Assembly (NCBI RefSeq): GCF_014596475.1
Contig: NZ_MECJ01000012.1
Span: 83,418 to 147,417, forward strand
DNA: 64,000 nucleotides
Reading direction: 5' to 3'
Origin: Streptomyces sp. CBMA152
GTDB taxonomy: Bacteria > Actinomycetota > Actinomycetes > Streptomycetales > Streptomycetaceae
Shown here: positions 17,998 through 27,098 of the stretch, piece after piece
How the letters are laid out: the number at the start of each line of letters is the position of its first letter
Numbering within the stretch: position 1 is the first letter of the stretch
Program-made: the position numbers and the translations under genes
Notes under the pieces: model-generated
Seen by the model: only the letters and a program-made list of their open reading frames with translations
The model's database searches: none
What the model was told of the DNA's origin: nothing

Positions 17998-18165
17998 ATC
18001 GGTCACGGCACGGCGTGGCCGACCGGAGGCGGATCGGCCATGACCGATGGCCGACGAGCGCGTGACCGGTCATCGGCCACCGGCCAGCCAGATCGGCCAC
18101 GCATTGCCATCAGCCATCGGTCACAGCCACTGGCCCCCCACTGACCGGTCATGGCCGCCGCGCTC
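17998..18165. repeat. Cluster of GACCGGTC and TCGGCCAT repeats
   Basis: The palindrome GACCGGTC occurs at 18064 and 18143, with a third copy at 17908 inside the iteron array. An inverted pair TCGGCCAT/ATGGCCGA with a 5-bp spacer lies at 18034-18054, and further single variants (ATCGGCCAC, CATCGGTCAC) surround it. The cluster fills the gap between the DUF2637 gene end and the iteron array and looks like a protein-binding region. Confidence 0.55.
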
Positions 18166-18224
18166 CGGACATGACGGCGGCCAATGGCCTGGCTCGGTCA
18201 CCGGCCACTGAAGGAAGGAGGCGG

Positions 18225-19748
18225 TCAGCTCCGGACGGACCGCAGGTGTGCGCGGCCCTGCTGCCGGCGCTGCTCGGCCAGATACTCCGCGGCCTTGTCC
18301 AAGCGACGCTGACCGGTCCGCGGGGACAGGCCCAGGCGCCGGGCGACTTCGGCGCCTGAGAGCTTCTCCTGGGCTTCCTCCGCCGCAATGATCCAATCGG
18401 CGACGGTCACAATCTGTTGCTGGACGGGATCCAGTTCCGGCTCGTCGGCCTGCTGCTCGGGCAGCCGCGCCGTCGCCGCGCTCGTGTCGGCGACGGTGGA
18501 TTCCCAGACCCCCGCCTCACCGGAAGCAGGCTCCGCCGACCGCGCAGCAGGAAGATCCAGGGACGTCTGCTCCGGCACTCCCCCACCGAGCCGATGCTCG
18601 TCGGCCACCGCGGCGGTCGACGCCGCCACCGGCTCACGAACGTAAGGCTCCTCGACCACCGGGGCCGCCGGTGCGGTGAAGGGGTGCGGCGCGTGCGGCT
18701 CGAAGAACGGGTGCGGCTCGGCGACGGCCTGGCGCTCGGTCAACTCGCCCGGGCCGGGACGGACGTCGGCATCGTCGGCCACGGCCAGCTGGCCATCGGT
18801 CAGGTCCGCTGCGGCCGCCCGGCGATCGGTCACCGGCTCCGCCGGCTGGCCGGCCTCCACGATGTCCTGCGGAATGGCCGTCGCCTCGACCTCCATCGGT
18901 TGCTTCTCGACCTTGTGTCTGACGGCTTCTCCCTCGCCGGCGTCCAGCGCCCGCTGGTGCTCGCTGACCACATACTCGGCCGCAGCGTGCTCCACCGTCA
19001 CTGTGCTCAGGGAACCGGCCTGTCCCAGAAGCTGTGGGGCCGTGGGCAGCAGGGTGGGCTCGATCCCGGCGGCGGCGAGGCCCGCCGGGCCGGTCTCGGA
19101 CAGCGGGACACCGAACCGCGCCAGCCGCAGCGGCATCAGCGACTCGACCGGCGCCTTGCGCCGCCACGCGCGCCCGTAACGGGCCTGGAGGCGGGCGCGG
19201 TAGACGAGGCGGTCCTGTTCGAGCTTGATGACCTGCTCGTACGAGCGCAGCTCCCACAGCTTCATCCGGCGCCAGAGGCGGAAGGTCGGCACGGGGGAGA
19301 GCAGCCAGCGGGTGAGCCGGACGCCTTCCATGTGCTTGTCGGCGGTGATGTCCGCGATCCGCCCCACCGCGTGGCGCGCGGCTTCGACGGCGACGACGAA
19401 CAGGACGGGGATCACCGCGTGCATGCCGACGCCGAGCGGGTCGGGCCAGGCCGCGGCACCGTTGAAGGCGATGGTGGCGGCCGTCAGCAGCCAGGCCGTC
19501 TGGCGGAGCAGCGGGAACGGGATACGGATCCAGGTCAGCAGCAGGTCGAGCGCGAGGAGCACACAGATGCCCGCGTCGATGCCTATCGGGAAGACGAGGG
19601 AGAAGTTCCCGAAACCTTTCTTCTCGGCGAGCGCCCGCACCGCCGCGTAAGAACCGGCGAACCCGATCCCGGCAATGACCACCGCACCCGCGACCACCAC
19701 CCCGATGAGTATGCGATGCGTGCGCGTCAGCTGTGGCCGACTCACCAT
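18225..19748 (-). CDS. DUF2637 membrane protein with C-terminal HTH
   Basis: The 507-aa protein begins with a DUF2637-type membrane domain of about four spans (RILIGVVVAGAVVIAGIGF, FPIGIDAGICVLLALDLLL, TAWLLTAATIAFNGAAAWP, AVIPVLFVVAVEAARHAVG). A basic segment and a long acidic, low-complexity linker follow. The C-terminus carries an HTH (EKLSGAEVARRLGLSPRTGQ, then RRLDKAAEYL). DUF2637 proteins occur on Streptomyces plasmids near replication and spread functions. GGAGGG lies five bases before ATG 19748. A membrane-linked regulator or spread protein is plausible. Confidence 0.75.
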   Translation of the reverse strand: MVSRPQLTRTHRILIGVVVAGAVVIAGIGFAGSYAAVRALAEKKGFGNFSLVFPIGIDAGICVLLALDLLLTWIRIPFPLLRQTAWLLTAATIAFNGAAAWPDPLGVGMHAVIPVLFVVAVEAARHAVGRIADITADKHMEGVRLTRWLLSPVPTFRLWRRMKLWELRSYEQVIKLEQDRLVYRARLQARYGRAWRRKAPVESLMPLRLARFGVPLSETGPAGLAAAGIEPTLLPTAPQLLGQAGSLSTVTVEHAAAEYVVSEHQRALDAGEGEAVRHKVEKQPMEVEATAIPQDIVEAGQPAEPVTDRRAAAADLTDGQLAVADDADVRPGPGELTERQAVAEPHPFFEPHAPHPFTAPAAPVVEEPYVREPVAASTAAVADEHRLGGGVPEQTSLDLPAARSAEPASGEAGVWESTVADTSAATARLPEQQADEPELDPVQQQIVTVADWIIAAEEAQEKLSGAEVARRLGLSPRTGQRRLDKAAEYLAEQRRQQGRAHLRSVRS

Positions 19749-20284
19749 CCAGTCCCTCCGGGATCGCTATTACCGCCTGCGCCTCCTATGAAGATCCGTC
19801 CAACCCTGTCACAGGAGAGTCCCCTGTTCGCAGGATTCTTACCAAGAGCAGCACCACTCACGACGTCCATGCTGCCGTCAGGAGTTGTCGGGCTCGGCGA
19901 AGAGTGCCGCAGCCTGGTCCGAGGCGATGTCCCGAATGCCAGGACCACCCCGCTCGGTGAGGTTGTCAGGGACGTCGAGCCGACGTTACTGGCCGACGAA
20001 TCCGGCCTGAGCTCCGCGTAGGCGGGCAAGCTTGTGCTCAGGCTGGGCTCAAGACGGTGAAGCGGGCAGGAACAACCGCCGGCCCTCCAGTCCTGCCAGG
20101 CATCGGCCTCTCCAGGGTCAGCGCTCCGGGGCATACCGGAGGCGAGAAGCTGCAGCCGAGGGCGGCAACTGTGCGGGATAGGCGTGCGTTTTCGGTTGAC
20201 CGACGCCCTCGCCGCCCGCCTCGGCGGACTCGGAGTGCCAACCGCTTCCACCCCGGTGCCGCGTCAAACGATGGGGCAAGAGGT

Positions 20285-20315
20285 AGCCCCCGCCGACGGG
20301 GGAACGGCGGGGGCT
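20285..20315. terminator. GC-rich hairpin
   Basis: Perfect 11-bp arms AGCCCCCGCCG and CGGCGGGGGCT surround a 9-nt loop. No gene ends close upstream, so this may terminate a non-coding transcript or be part of an origin structure. Confidence 0.45.
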
Positions 20316-20584
20316 GGCTTCAGTGTCCATGGGCAGCGGCACCGAAGCACGTTGATCCGCCGCTCTTGGCCGAGAACACCTGCGCGCCCGCCCGCCTGTC
20401 GGCGCCGACCGCAGACCCCACGGCGAGCACCGTCGAGCGGCGCGCCGCAGACCCAAGCGCCAAACGAATCCGGAAGAAAGACCGGAAGGAAGAAAGGGCA
20501 GCTGGGCGAGACAAGCCGCCGGACCGTCCGCTCGTTCCTCTTACTCCGGCTATCGCAGAGAAAGAGGTGTCGGCGTAGGACGTA

Positions 20585-20750
20585 GGCTTGCCCACGGGGG
20601 CTGACCAGGGGAAACGCAAAAGATCGCGAAAGTGGGGTGCATACCTCCGGCCGTACCTCCGGAGCATCCTTGGATGCACCTGTTCAGACACCCGTGCAGA
20701 CACCTGTGGGTACAACCCCCTGCCGGATCCGCCGCCGAATGGCTTGCCCA
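20585..20750. repeat. Two distal GGCTTGCCCA iteron copies
   Basis: Exact copies of the 10-bp motif from the 17.8-kb array occur at 20585-20594 and 20741-20750, both in plus orientation. They suggest that the same binding protein acts on both sides of the DUF2637 gene. Confidence 0.6.
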
Positions 20751-21019
20751 CGCCTCCCGGGGCCGGTCGGTCCTTCCCCGCAGACGCGCCGATGAGGCGA
20801 CCCCGGCGGTGTGGACACTCTGACAATGGAGCAGGGCGATCCGTACCCCCGCAGTGACCTGCCCGAGCCCGGCCGGTCATCCGCCGTCCCAGCCCCGGCA
20901 CAGCCCGCAGCGATCACCGGTGCGAGCTCTCGCCCCGTTCCCCTGTCACTCTGTGTGATCTAGGGAGGAAGCGGGACTCGACCCCCGGCCTCCCCAGCCA
21001 GATTCCCCACTCCATCGAA

Positions 21020-21060
21020 AGTAATATTTCGTTATAAAATACCTATAGAGGGCAAACCGT
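21020..21060 (+). promoter_or_regulatory. AT-rich promoter-like segment
   Basis: A sharply AT-rich tract with a TATAAAAT-like -10 candidate stands out in this GC-rich DNA and precedes the DUF6192-like gene. The -35 position is not clear. Confidence 0.45.
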
Positions 21061-21115
21061 GGCGTACATCCTGGCGAATGGAAATCGGGCCAGGCCGATA
21101 CTCCGTGGAGGCGTC

Positions 21116-22045
21116 ATGTCGGCGACGAAGATCACTAGCCCCTTCCCCAAGCAGTTCACCGATCGGCAGTGGGCCCGGTACATCAAGCAGGGCCGCGAAA
21201 TGGTCGAGGAGGAGACCCGTATCCAGTTCCGGCTGGGCGATCTGACCTTGAAGATGGTCCCCTCCGTCCCCAACGGCGGCAACAGGGGCGTCTTCATCGT
21301 CCTGGACCGGTATGCGGACGAGATCGGGATCAACGTCCACACACTTCTTGGCTACAGGCATGTGGCGATTGCCTGGCCACCAGACAAGCGCGCGGACGGC
21401 CTGTCCTGGTCAATTCACAAAGCCCTAGACGCCATGAACGACCGTTTCGACCTGATCCACAACCCCCCTCGTGGGATCGCCCAGTGGACTGAGGACAAGG
21501 CACTCAGCCACGCCGGACGACTGCCGCACCGACCGCTGACAAAGGCCGAGAAGCTGGACCGGGTCCGGGTCCTGCTGGACCAGGACGAGAATGCAGCGGA
21601 AGCAGTGAGCGAACTGATTCGTCGCCCCGACGTAGCTCATCGGATCATGGGAGACCAGTCCAACCAGCGCATCCTCTACCGGGCACACCACGAGCAGCGT
21701 CTCGAAGCCGCCGAGGCCCGGTTCGCAGCCGCTCACGAGCACGACGAAGCCGATGAACCTACCCGGCAGGTGCGCCGCCGGGAGTCGGCCGTGGACTACA
21801 CGAGGGCATCCAGCGAAGTACTGGAGCTGATCGGCGTTGGTACGAGCTTCCTGGTCGAGATGCAGCGGCTGATCCCCGGCCTGCACGTGGCCGAGTTCAC
21901 CGACCGCGAGGTCCGGGCAGTCCTGGACAACCACCGTCGCATCCGCGCCGCCCTGGACTGGTGCGACACCGTCGTCACGACCGGCGAGAAAACAATGGAC
22001 GAGGAACTGGCGCGGATCCTCGATGAAGGCGATGACCAGTCATGA
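21116..22045 (+). CDS. DUF6192-like protein
   Basis: The 309-aa protein resembles the DUF6192 family found with RacP on Streptomyces elements. Recognisable stretches are FRLGDLTLKMVP near the N-terminus, DEIGINVHTLLGYRHVAIAWP (an HTH-like region), ELIRRPDVAHRIM in the middle, and DNHRRIRAALDWCDTVVTTG near the end. ATG 21116 has GGAGG four bases upstream and is preferred to GTG 21059. The stop overlaps the next start (ATGA). The molecular role is unknown; a regulatory DNA-binding function is plausible. Confidence 0.65.
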   Translation: MSATKITSPFPKQFTDRQWARYIKQGREMVEEETRIQFRLGDLTLKMVPSVPNGGNRGVFIVLDRYADEIGINVHTLLGYRHVAIAWPPDKRADGLSWSIHKALDAMNDRFDLIHNPPRGIAQWTEDKALSHAGRLPHRPLTKAEKLDRVRVLLDQDENAAEAVSELIRRPDVAHRIMGDQSNQRILYRAHHEQRLEAAEARFAAAHEHDEADEPTRQVRRRESAVDYTRASSEVLELIGVGTSFLVEMQRLIPGLHVAEFTDREVRAVLDNHRRIRAALDWCDTVVTTGEKTMDEELARILDEGDDQS

Positions 22046-22569
22046 CTCCCCGCCCCACCTCCACAGCATCCAAGGCCACGGCGGCCGCGCCGACCCCGCG
22101 CACGCCGCCCGTAGCCACCCAACATCTTGCCGAACTCGCGTGGAACATCTTTGAGGAGGCTGGCGAGGACGTACTCGTGCCGAAAGAGATCATCATCGCC
22201 CGAGTGCACGCCACCGACAGTCAGTTCACACGGCTGAAGGGATACATACGTGACCACGTGACGATGGAGAAGGGGAGAGCGTTCCTCGCGTTCCGAGGCG
22301 GGTACCTGATCACGACGGATCCCGCGAAGATCGCTGAGAGCGTCGGCTGGCGGCTCGGCCGGATCAACACGGAACTGCGGCGCCTGCTGTCCGGCTGGAT
22401 CAATCCCCTCGGCGAAGACGTCAGCAACTACGACGTCCTTGCGATGTACCAGGACGAGATCGGCCACATGATGCGCCTCGAAGAGAGGATGCGGAAGGCC
22501 AGCATGACGATGCCCAAGCCGGTGAAGGGGACCACGAGGCGTCGTCGGCGCACCACTGCGACCCTCTGA
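22042..22569 (+). CDS. RacP-like winged-helix protein
   Basis: The 175-aa protein has a disordered Ala/Pro/Thr-rich N-terminus, then a winged-helix-like region (HLAELAWNIFEEAGEDVLV, then FTRLKGYIRDHV and a wing FLAFRGGYLITTD). A helical part and a very basic tail follow (KGTTRRRRRTTATL). It is translationally coupled to the DUF6192-like gene, the usual partner of RacP-type proteins in Streptomyces. The pair probably acts together on DNA; this is inference from family context. Confidence 0.55.
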   Translation: MTPRPTSTASKATAAAPTPRTPPVATQHLAELAWNIFEEAGEDVLVPKEIIIARVHATDSQFTRLKGYIRDHVTMEKGRAFLAFRGGYLITTDPAKIAESVGWRLGRINTELRRLLSGWINPLGEDVSNYDVLAMYQDEIGHMMRLEERMRKASMTMPKPVKGTTRRRRRTTATL

Positions 22570-22618
22570 TCGGTAATCATGTGGGCATGCACCGATGCCA
22601 TTCGGCTCTGGTTCACTC

Positions 22619-23227
22619 ATGGCGAGGTCGCCCAGATCCGGGCCAGCCACCGCGCAGGCGCTGCACCGCGCGCTGGCTGCACTCGGCGCTGCCCCAACCG
22701 CCGACCCGAAGCAGCGGCCACACGGCCCGCAGCCGGAGGACACACCGCTGCTGCTCGGTGTACTGCTGGCCAAGGCGGAACTCGACGCCGCTGTTCGGGC
22801 CGACCCCTCCGCCTACCCACCAGATGGCCTCACTGCTCTGATAACCGGCTACAACGCCCTCATCGGCACTGGCAGTGACATCCGCCTGCGGCTCATGTCT
22901 CTACGCCTGATCCGCACAGCCATCGAGATCACCACGCACGACGACGCCACCGACTCGATCTCTGAGGCTGCCGAGAGCGCTACGCTCGCTGCCGCCAATC
23001 TTGTCAACGCCCTCCGCTATAACCGGAGCCCTCCGGACGAGGATGAGGCCCTCTCAGCAGCACTGGATGCAGCAGCCCGGTTCAGCCGCGACCTCGCGGT
23101 ATCCGTGAAGCGCGCACGCCATGAGTTCGGCAAGCCGCGCACCCAAACAGCGGCCCAAAACGATCAAGATCGCCCTACAGGTCGTCGGTCGGCTACGACA
23201 TCTCGGCACCCACGAAAGCCGCAGTGA
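22619..23227 (+). CDS. Hypothetical helical protein
   Basis: The 202-aa product is mostly alpha-helical (LLLGVLLAKAELDAAVRAD, then AALDAAARFSRDLAVSVKR) with a basic C-terminal tail. The start is uncertain: ATG 22619 gives the best codon pattern, but its ribosome-binding site is weak. It follows the RacP-like gene by 50 bp and may share its transcript. The function is unknown. Confidence 0.5.
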   Translation: MARSPRSGPATAQALHRALAALGAAPTADPKQRPHGPQPEDTPLLLGVLLAKAELDAAVRADPSAYPPDGLTALITGYNALIGTGSDIRLRLMSLRLIRTAIEITTHDDATDSISEAAESATLAAANLVNALRYNRSPPDEDEALSAALDAAARFSRDLAVSVKRARHEFGKPRTQTAAQNDQDRPTGRRSATTSRHPRKPQ

Positions 23228-23358
23228 GACAAGTAGGTAGACCCGGCCCGGCTTCGGCACTGATTTGGGATGTGAAACTGGCGACCTCGCGCACGCCCCC
23301 TCCGTTTGCAGTCGGCATGTCGCCGCGGAGTGCGCAAGCGGCCCGTCTGGCGCCCACA

Positions 23359-24744
23359 TCAGGGTCTGTGGCCTGCGGTGTTCGGCGGGCGAACGACCTC
23401 GTTGGCCGTCACTTCAGCCGCATGCAGAGCGAACGCGTACAGCACACGGCCGGATCCGGTGATCACTGAGCCGTGGGTGAGTGCCGGTGAGGCGGTCGCG
23501 GGTCCTGCGAGCTGCCTGGTCCACCGCGTCTGTCCGGTCCGGGCGTCCAGTGCTGCGACGCTGTCGTCCGCGCCGAGGTAGACGAGGCCGCCGGCGAGGG
23601 CCGGTGAGGACACCACCGGGTTGGTGAAGCTCCTCTTCCACTCGGTATGGCCATCAATGGCGTCGAAGGCGTACAGGGTTCCGTCATCGGAGCCGACGTA
23701 GACGCTCTCGTGGCCTGTTTGGCTGCCGACGGCTGCGGAGGAGCGGATGGAGCCGTTCGTGCGGTGAGTCCACAGCGTGCTGCCTGTGGTGGCGTTCAGG
23801 GCGTACATGGTGGCGTCCTGGGACCCGACGTACACGGTGTCGCGGGTGACGACCGGAGTCGCGGAGACGCCGGCGCTGGTAGCTACGCTCCACTGGAGCT
23901 TTCCGGTGCGGGCGTCGAGGGCGTAGATGTGGCGGTCGTTCGACCCGACGTAGAGGGTGTGGCCGGCGAGGGCGGGTGAGGATTCCACCGGTCCCTTGGC
24001 CATGAACGTCCATGTGAGCTGCCCGTCCAGGTCCAGTGCCTCGATCGTGCCGTGGGCGGTTCCCAGGTAGATCCGCGTGTCTGCGGCCCGGTCGGCTTCC
24101 TGGACGACGGGAGAGGACGCGCCGTATCCGGCGGTGCGGGACCACAGACGTCTGCCGGTGGTGGCATCGAGCGCGCAGAGCCGGCCGTCGGAGGTCGTGA
24201 ACAGCACCCGCCCTGCCGCGACGGCCGGCGAGAACACGAGGGGTGCCCCTGTCTGGTAGCGCCAGGCCACGTGGCCGGTCGCCAGGTCCAGTGCCAGCAG
24301 GGTGCCGCCGTCCGCCGGTGCATAGATCCGGCCGGCCGCGGCCACGGCCGGGGCGGACATGCTCGCCCCGAGGTCGCTGCGCCAGCGTTCCGCCAGCCGC
24401 TCGACGCTCTGGGGCGTCACGGCCGCGAAGGACGGCGGTGCTCCCGTCCGTGTGGCGGAATAGCGGTGCATGGGCCAGTCCTCGGCGGACGGCCGTGCGG
24501 GGGTCTGCTGCGCGTGTTCATGGGCTGTAGGGGGAGGTGTGGAGGGGTGGGCGGGTGGGCCCTTGAGGGGCTTGTGCAGCAGCGCGGCTGCCACGGCCGG
24601 GCGGGCTTCCTCGTGCGGGAGAAAGCGCTGGGCCGTGAGGGTTCCGGCGATGACTGCCAGCGCATAGACCAGAGCCGCCACGCTGTAAAACACACCTGGG
24701 TAGCCCCACCATTGCGGAACAGCGGGCAGACGATTCCTTACCAC
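23359..24744 (-). CDS. Membrane-anchored PQQ-like beta-propeller protein
   Basis: The 461-aa protein has one N-terminal membrane helix (VFYSVAALVYALAVIAGTL), a Pro-rich spacer, and about seven repeats of the PQQ/BamB type. Examples are IYAPADGGTLLALDLATGHV and LYVGSNDRHIYALDARTGKL. Aspartates or asparagines precede most repeats. Such propellers usually mediate extracytoplasmic protein contacts; no enzymatic residues are visible. GTG 24744 gives a short cytoplasmic tail; an upstream frame to 24789 exists. The gene is monocistronic and divergent from the next gene. Confidence 0.7.
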   Translation of the reverse strand: MVRNRLPAVPQWWGYPGVFYSVAALVYALAVIAGTLTAQRFLPHEEARPAVAAALLHKPLKGPPAHPSTPPPTAHEHAQQTPARPSAEDWPMHRYSATRTGAPPSFAAVTPQSVERLAERWRSDLGASMSAPAVAAAGRIYAPADGGTLLALDLATGHVAWRYQTGAPLVFSPAVAAGRVLFTTSDGRLCALDATTGRRLWSRTAGYGASSPVVQEADRAADTRIYLGTAHGTIEALDLDGQLTWTFMAKGPVESSPALAGHTLYVGSNDRHIYALDARTGKLQWSVATSAGVSATPVVTRDTVYVGSQDATMYALNATTGSTLWTHRTNGSIRSSAAVGSQTGHESVYVGSDDGTLYAFDAIDGHTEWKRSFTNPVVSSPALAGGLVYLGADDSVAALDARTGQTRWTRQLAGPATASPALTHGSVITGSGRVLYAFALHAAEVTANEVVRPPNTAGHRP

Positions 24745-24882
24745 GGTGATAAGACCTCTTTTTTCTCCGCCTCTAGACTCTCCCCACAACGGGGCCGGAA
24801 CCCCTGAGTCTGGACGGTACGCAATCCGGCTGTTTCCCTTGCTCTCTTACTTCACCTGCCTGCGCCACATGCCGCTTGGCGA

Positions 24883-24906
24883 GCGTTCAGGCATCTGCCT
24901 GAACGC
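24883..24906. promoter_or_regulatory. Palindrome with CAGGCATCTGCCTG core, copy 1
   Basis: Arms GCGTTCAGGC and GCCTGAACGC, 10 bp and perfect, flank ATCT. The 14-bp core recurs 326 bp away. It lies in the divergent intergenic region and could be an operator. Confidence 0.5.
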
Positions 24907-25208
24907 AAGACATTCTCTATTGGGCATATGCCCGGTAGCCCTGTGCGCCCGGGCTCTGAGGCGTCTAAGCCGCGGCGCTCGATGGCCTCCCCGCCCGGCC
25001 GCACGGGGGCGACCTGGACGAACGCACGGCGGCTGCCTGCAGGCTGGAAACACCAGCCGACCGGGCTCGTACACATGCTGGGTGCCACGAGGAGCGCCAC
25101 GCCCGCGGCATACCCTTTGTGCTCGGCGGCGCCCGCCACAGCCGGCGCCGACACGTGCCCTCCGGCAGGCGCCTCGTTGCAGGTTTTCTACGGAACTTTC
25201 CTTCCCGC

Positions 25209-25228
25209 GTGCAGGCATCTGCCTGCAC
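25209..25228. promoter_or_regulatory. Palindrome with CAGGCATCTGCCTG core, copy 2
   Basis: Arms GTGCAGGC and GCCTGCAC flank the same ATCT spacer. The shared core but different outer bases argue for a protein-recognised sequence rather than a simple duplication. Confidence 0.5.
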
Positions 25229-25455
25229 TTCCTCGGGCTCAGAAAATTATTTCAAGGATATGCCTCGACGCCCGCTCCACTCCTTTTCGGATCGTATGGA
25301 AACCTCGGGGTACCGGCTCAATACCGGTCGCGAAAAGAAATAGTGGTCCGGGACGCCGCGATTGTCTGCCGCGTGCGGATATCACCTCCAGCCCGCATAT
25401 TTTCAGCAGGCAACCGGGAAGTTCCGATTCCATAGAATCAGGAGTGAGCGCCATC

Positions 25456-26679
25456 GTGATCAGAAGACATCTGTCGGAATCCGACGCAGGACGGCACCGC
25501 CGGGCGGTCGCCGCCGTACTCCAGTGCCTGCACAGGACGCGGGAAGCAGTCGCGGTCCCTGTGCGGCTCGCCACGGCCCAGATCAGGGGCAGAACGTCAG
25601 CGTGGCGGCGGGGAGCGGGCGTGGCCTGGCGGACCGCGCTGGCCTACCGGCTGCACATGCCCGGAGCCCGTGGCAGGCGAGCCGATACGAACCCCACCCC
25701 CCGTCCTATCGCCGGGCCGCAGCGCAGCCGCCTCGGGCACGAAGGGCTCGGACGAGAAGGAACCGTAGAACAAGGAACAGGGCGGGGGGCAGGGTGGGGA
25801 TCGCCTGCTGCGGCAGCTGTGCAGTCCCTCGCCCCGGCGGTTCGGCCCCGTTTCCTTGTTCCTGCCGTTGTCCTGCCGCGAGGAGATCGGCCTTCATCTG
25901 CCGTGGTGGTGCGACGGGGCGGGGGTGCGGCACTGCCCGGGACCGTCGTGGCGGTGGGGGTGTCTCCCGCTGGCTCAGAGGGCGGTCGCGGACGGCAGGC
26001 GGACCGAAGCGGTGGCTGGCCCATGCCTCCTGCTGACCGGCTGGGGGATGCAGTAGAGCGGCGGCCGTTCGTTCCCCCGGTGCTGTCCCAAGGCGCCGTA
26101 CGGCCAGCGCGTGCGGCCGGGGTGCAGCGCGTGGCGGCAGCAGTGTCCGGCCCGTGCGGGGCCTGCTGCGTGCACGGACGGGCCGACACCGAAATCGTCC
26201 GTGCTCTCGCGGGGGCGCGGCTGCTCGCCTCCGTGTTCACGGAGACGGACTCGGCTCCTTTCCCCCCGTACGTGCCGGAGTGGGGCGGCGGCCGTGCCCG
26301 CTTCCTGCCGGTCTCATCCGCCTCTTCGGCTTCTGGCATCCTCCTCGCCGAGGAGCAGCGGCTGCTGCTGATGCGCCTCGCGGCTGCCTGGCGAGGAGTT
26401 GATCCGGACGCGGATGCATGGCTGGTGCCCGCTCTGCGCGTGCGGATCTGGACGCCGTCCGCAAGGCCGCGCGAGTTGCTTGTCCTCCATCCGGTCCCGG
26501 CGGGGGTGAGGAGGGGAAAAGCACCCGGCGCGCGGGCCGTTGCTGCCCGCGTGGTGGCTGCCGGGCAGGACGTGTCCCCTGCGCTGTGGGTGCTGGAGAG
26601 GGCCTGGGGCAATGCTGCGGTGACCCCGAAGGAGCTTGTGGGCCCCGTGGTTACCGCGCTCGAGCAAGCACGCACGTGA
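25456..26679 (+). CDS. Hypothetical Arg/Ala-rich protein
   Basis: The 407-aa frame starts at GTG 25456 after GGAG (spacing 11). The N-terminal 75 residues are basic and helical (RHRRAVAAVLQCLHRTREAV). The middle is Gly/Arg/Pro-rich, and the C-terminal 110 residues look folded (ILLAEEQRLLLMRLAAAWRG, then VSPALWVLERAWGNAAVTPK). Third-position GC is high, and the stop overlaps the next start (TGATG). No family is recognised. The middle may be non-conserved linker, or the frame could be partly spurious. Confidence 0.45.
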   Translation: MIRRHLSESDAGRHRRAVAAVLQCLHRTREAVAVPVRLATAQIRGRTSAWRRGAGVAWRTALAYRLHMPGARGRRADTNPTPRPIAGPQRSRLGHEGLGREGTVEQGTGRGAGWGSPAAAAVQSLAPAVRPRFLVPAVVLPRGDRPSSAVVVRRGGGAALPGTVVAVGVSPAGSEGGRGRQADRSGGWPMPPADRLGDAVERRPFVPPVLSQGAVRPARAAGVQRVAAAVSGPCGACCVHGRADTEIVRALAGARLLASVFTETDSAPFPPYVPEWGGGRARFLPVSSASSASGILLAEEQRLLLMRLAAAWRGVDPDADAWLVPALRVRIWTPSARPRELLVLHPVPAGVRRGKAPGARAVAARVVAAGQDVSPALWVLERAWGNAAVTPKELVGPVVTALEQART

Positions 26680-27098
26680 TGACGCGGGAAACGGGTACGT
26701 CTTCGCCGCGGCCAGACCCAGTGCACGGAGCTCAGCTCTGGGTCTGCCCCGCCTGCGGCGGGCCGACTGCGGTTTCCCCTTCCTCCTCGCCGCACCGTCC
26801 GGCCCGCTCTGACCTCCCCCGGCTGCCCGCAGCCCCCTTCTCCTCTCATCTCGCCCCGTGGCCTTGTCCCGCGCACCGGACTGTCCCTCTCTTGTCGTGC
26901 GGCTCAGAGGTTGCTGGCCGCCGGGCGCCACGGCAGCCGGGGCATTCGGGACCGGCGCCCTTCGGCAGGAAAGGACTCCACTCGTGTTTCCCCCGCCTCG
27001 ATCACCTTTACCGCTACCGCTGCGGCGCCCCGTACCGTGCCTGGATGACCCGACGGCATCGGCGCACCGGCCACCGCACCCGCTGTCCGCGGCGCTAG
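26679..27098 (+). CDS. Hypothetical Cys-containing protein
   Basis: The 139-aa frame begins at an ATG that overlaps the preceding stop. It contains a CPACGG knuckle, WPCPAH and LSCGS, and ends in a strongly basic tail (RRHRRTGHRTRCPRR). A zinc-binding protein is possible. It overlaps a competing frame that starts at 26984, so one of the two may be wrong. Confidence 0.3.
   Translation: MTRETGTSSPRPDPVHGAQLWVCPACGGPTAVSPSSSPHRPARSDLPRLPAAPFSSHLAPWPCPAHRTVPLLSCGSEVAGRRAPRQPGHSGPAPFGRKGLHSCFPRLDHLYRYRCGAPYRAWMTRRHRRTGHRTRCPRR

Larger units (their letters stand above)
19749..21019. other. Long non-coding region with hairpin, iterons and tRNA-like end
   Basis: Nearly 1.3 kb lie between the DUF2637 and DUF6192 genes. 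Open frames here lack ribosome-binding sites and have poor codon structure. It contains a GC hairpin at 20285-20315, two GGCTTGCCCA copies (20585 and 20741) and a tRNA-3'-like tract near 20970. It is a candidate origin or partition region. Confidence 0.4.

Noticed and set aside
17789..18165. CRISPR array
   Set aside because: The repeats are only 8-10 bp, in both orientations and irregularly spaced, with no cas gene nearby.
20057..20578. Plus-strand frame of 173 codons in the intergenic region
   Set aside because: It spans a GC hairpin, has no ribosome-binding site, and reads as basic low-complexity sequence.
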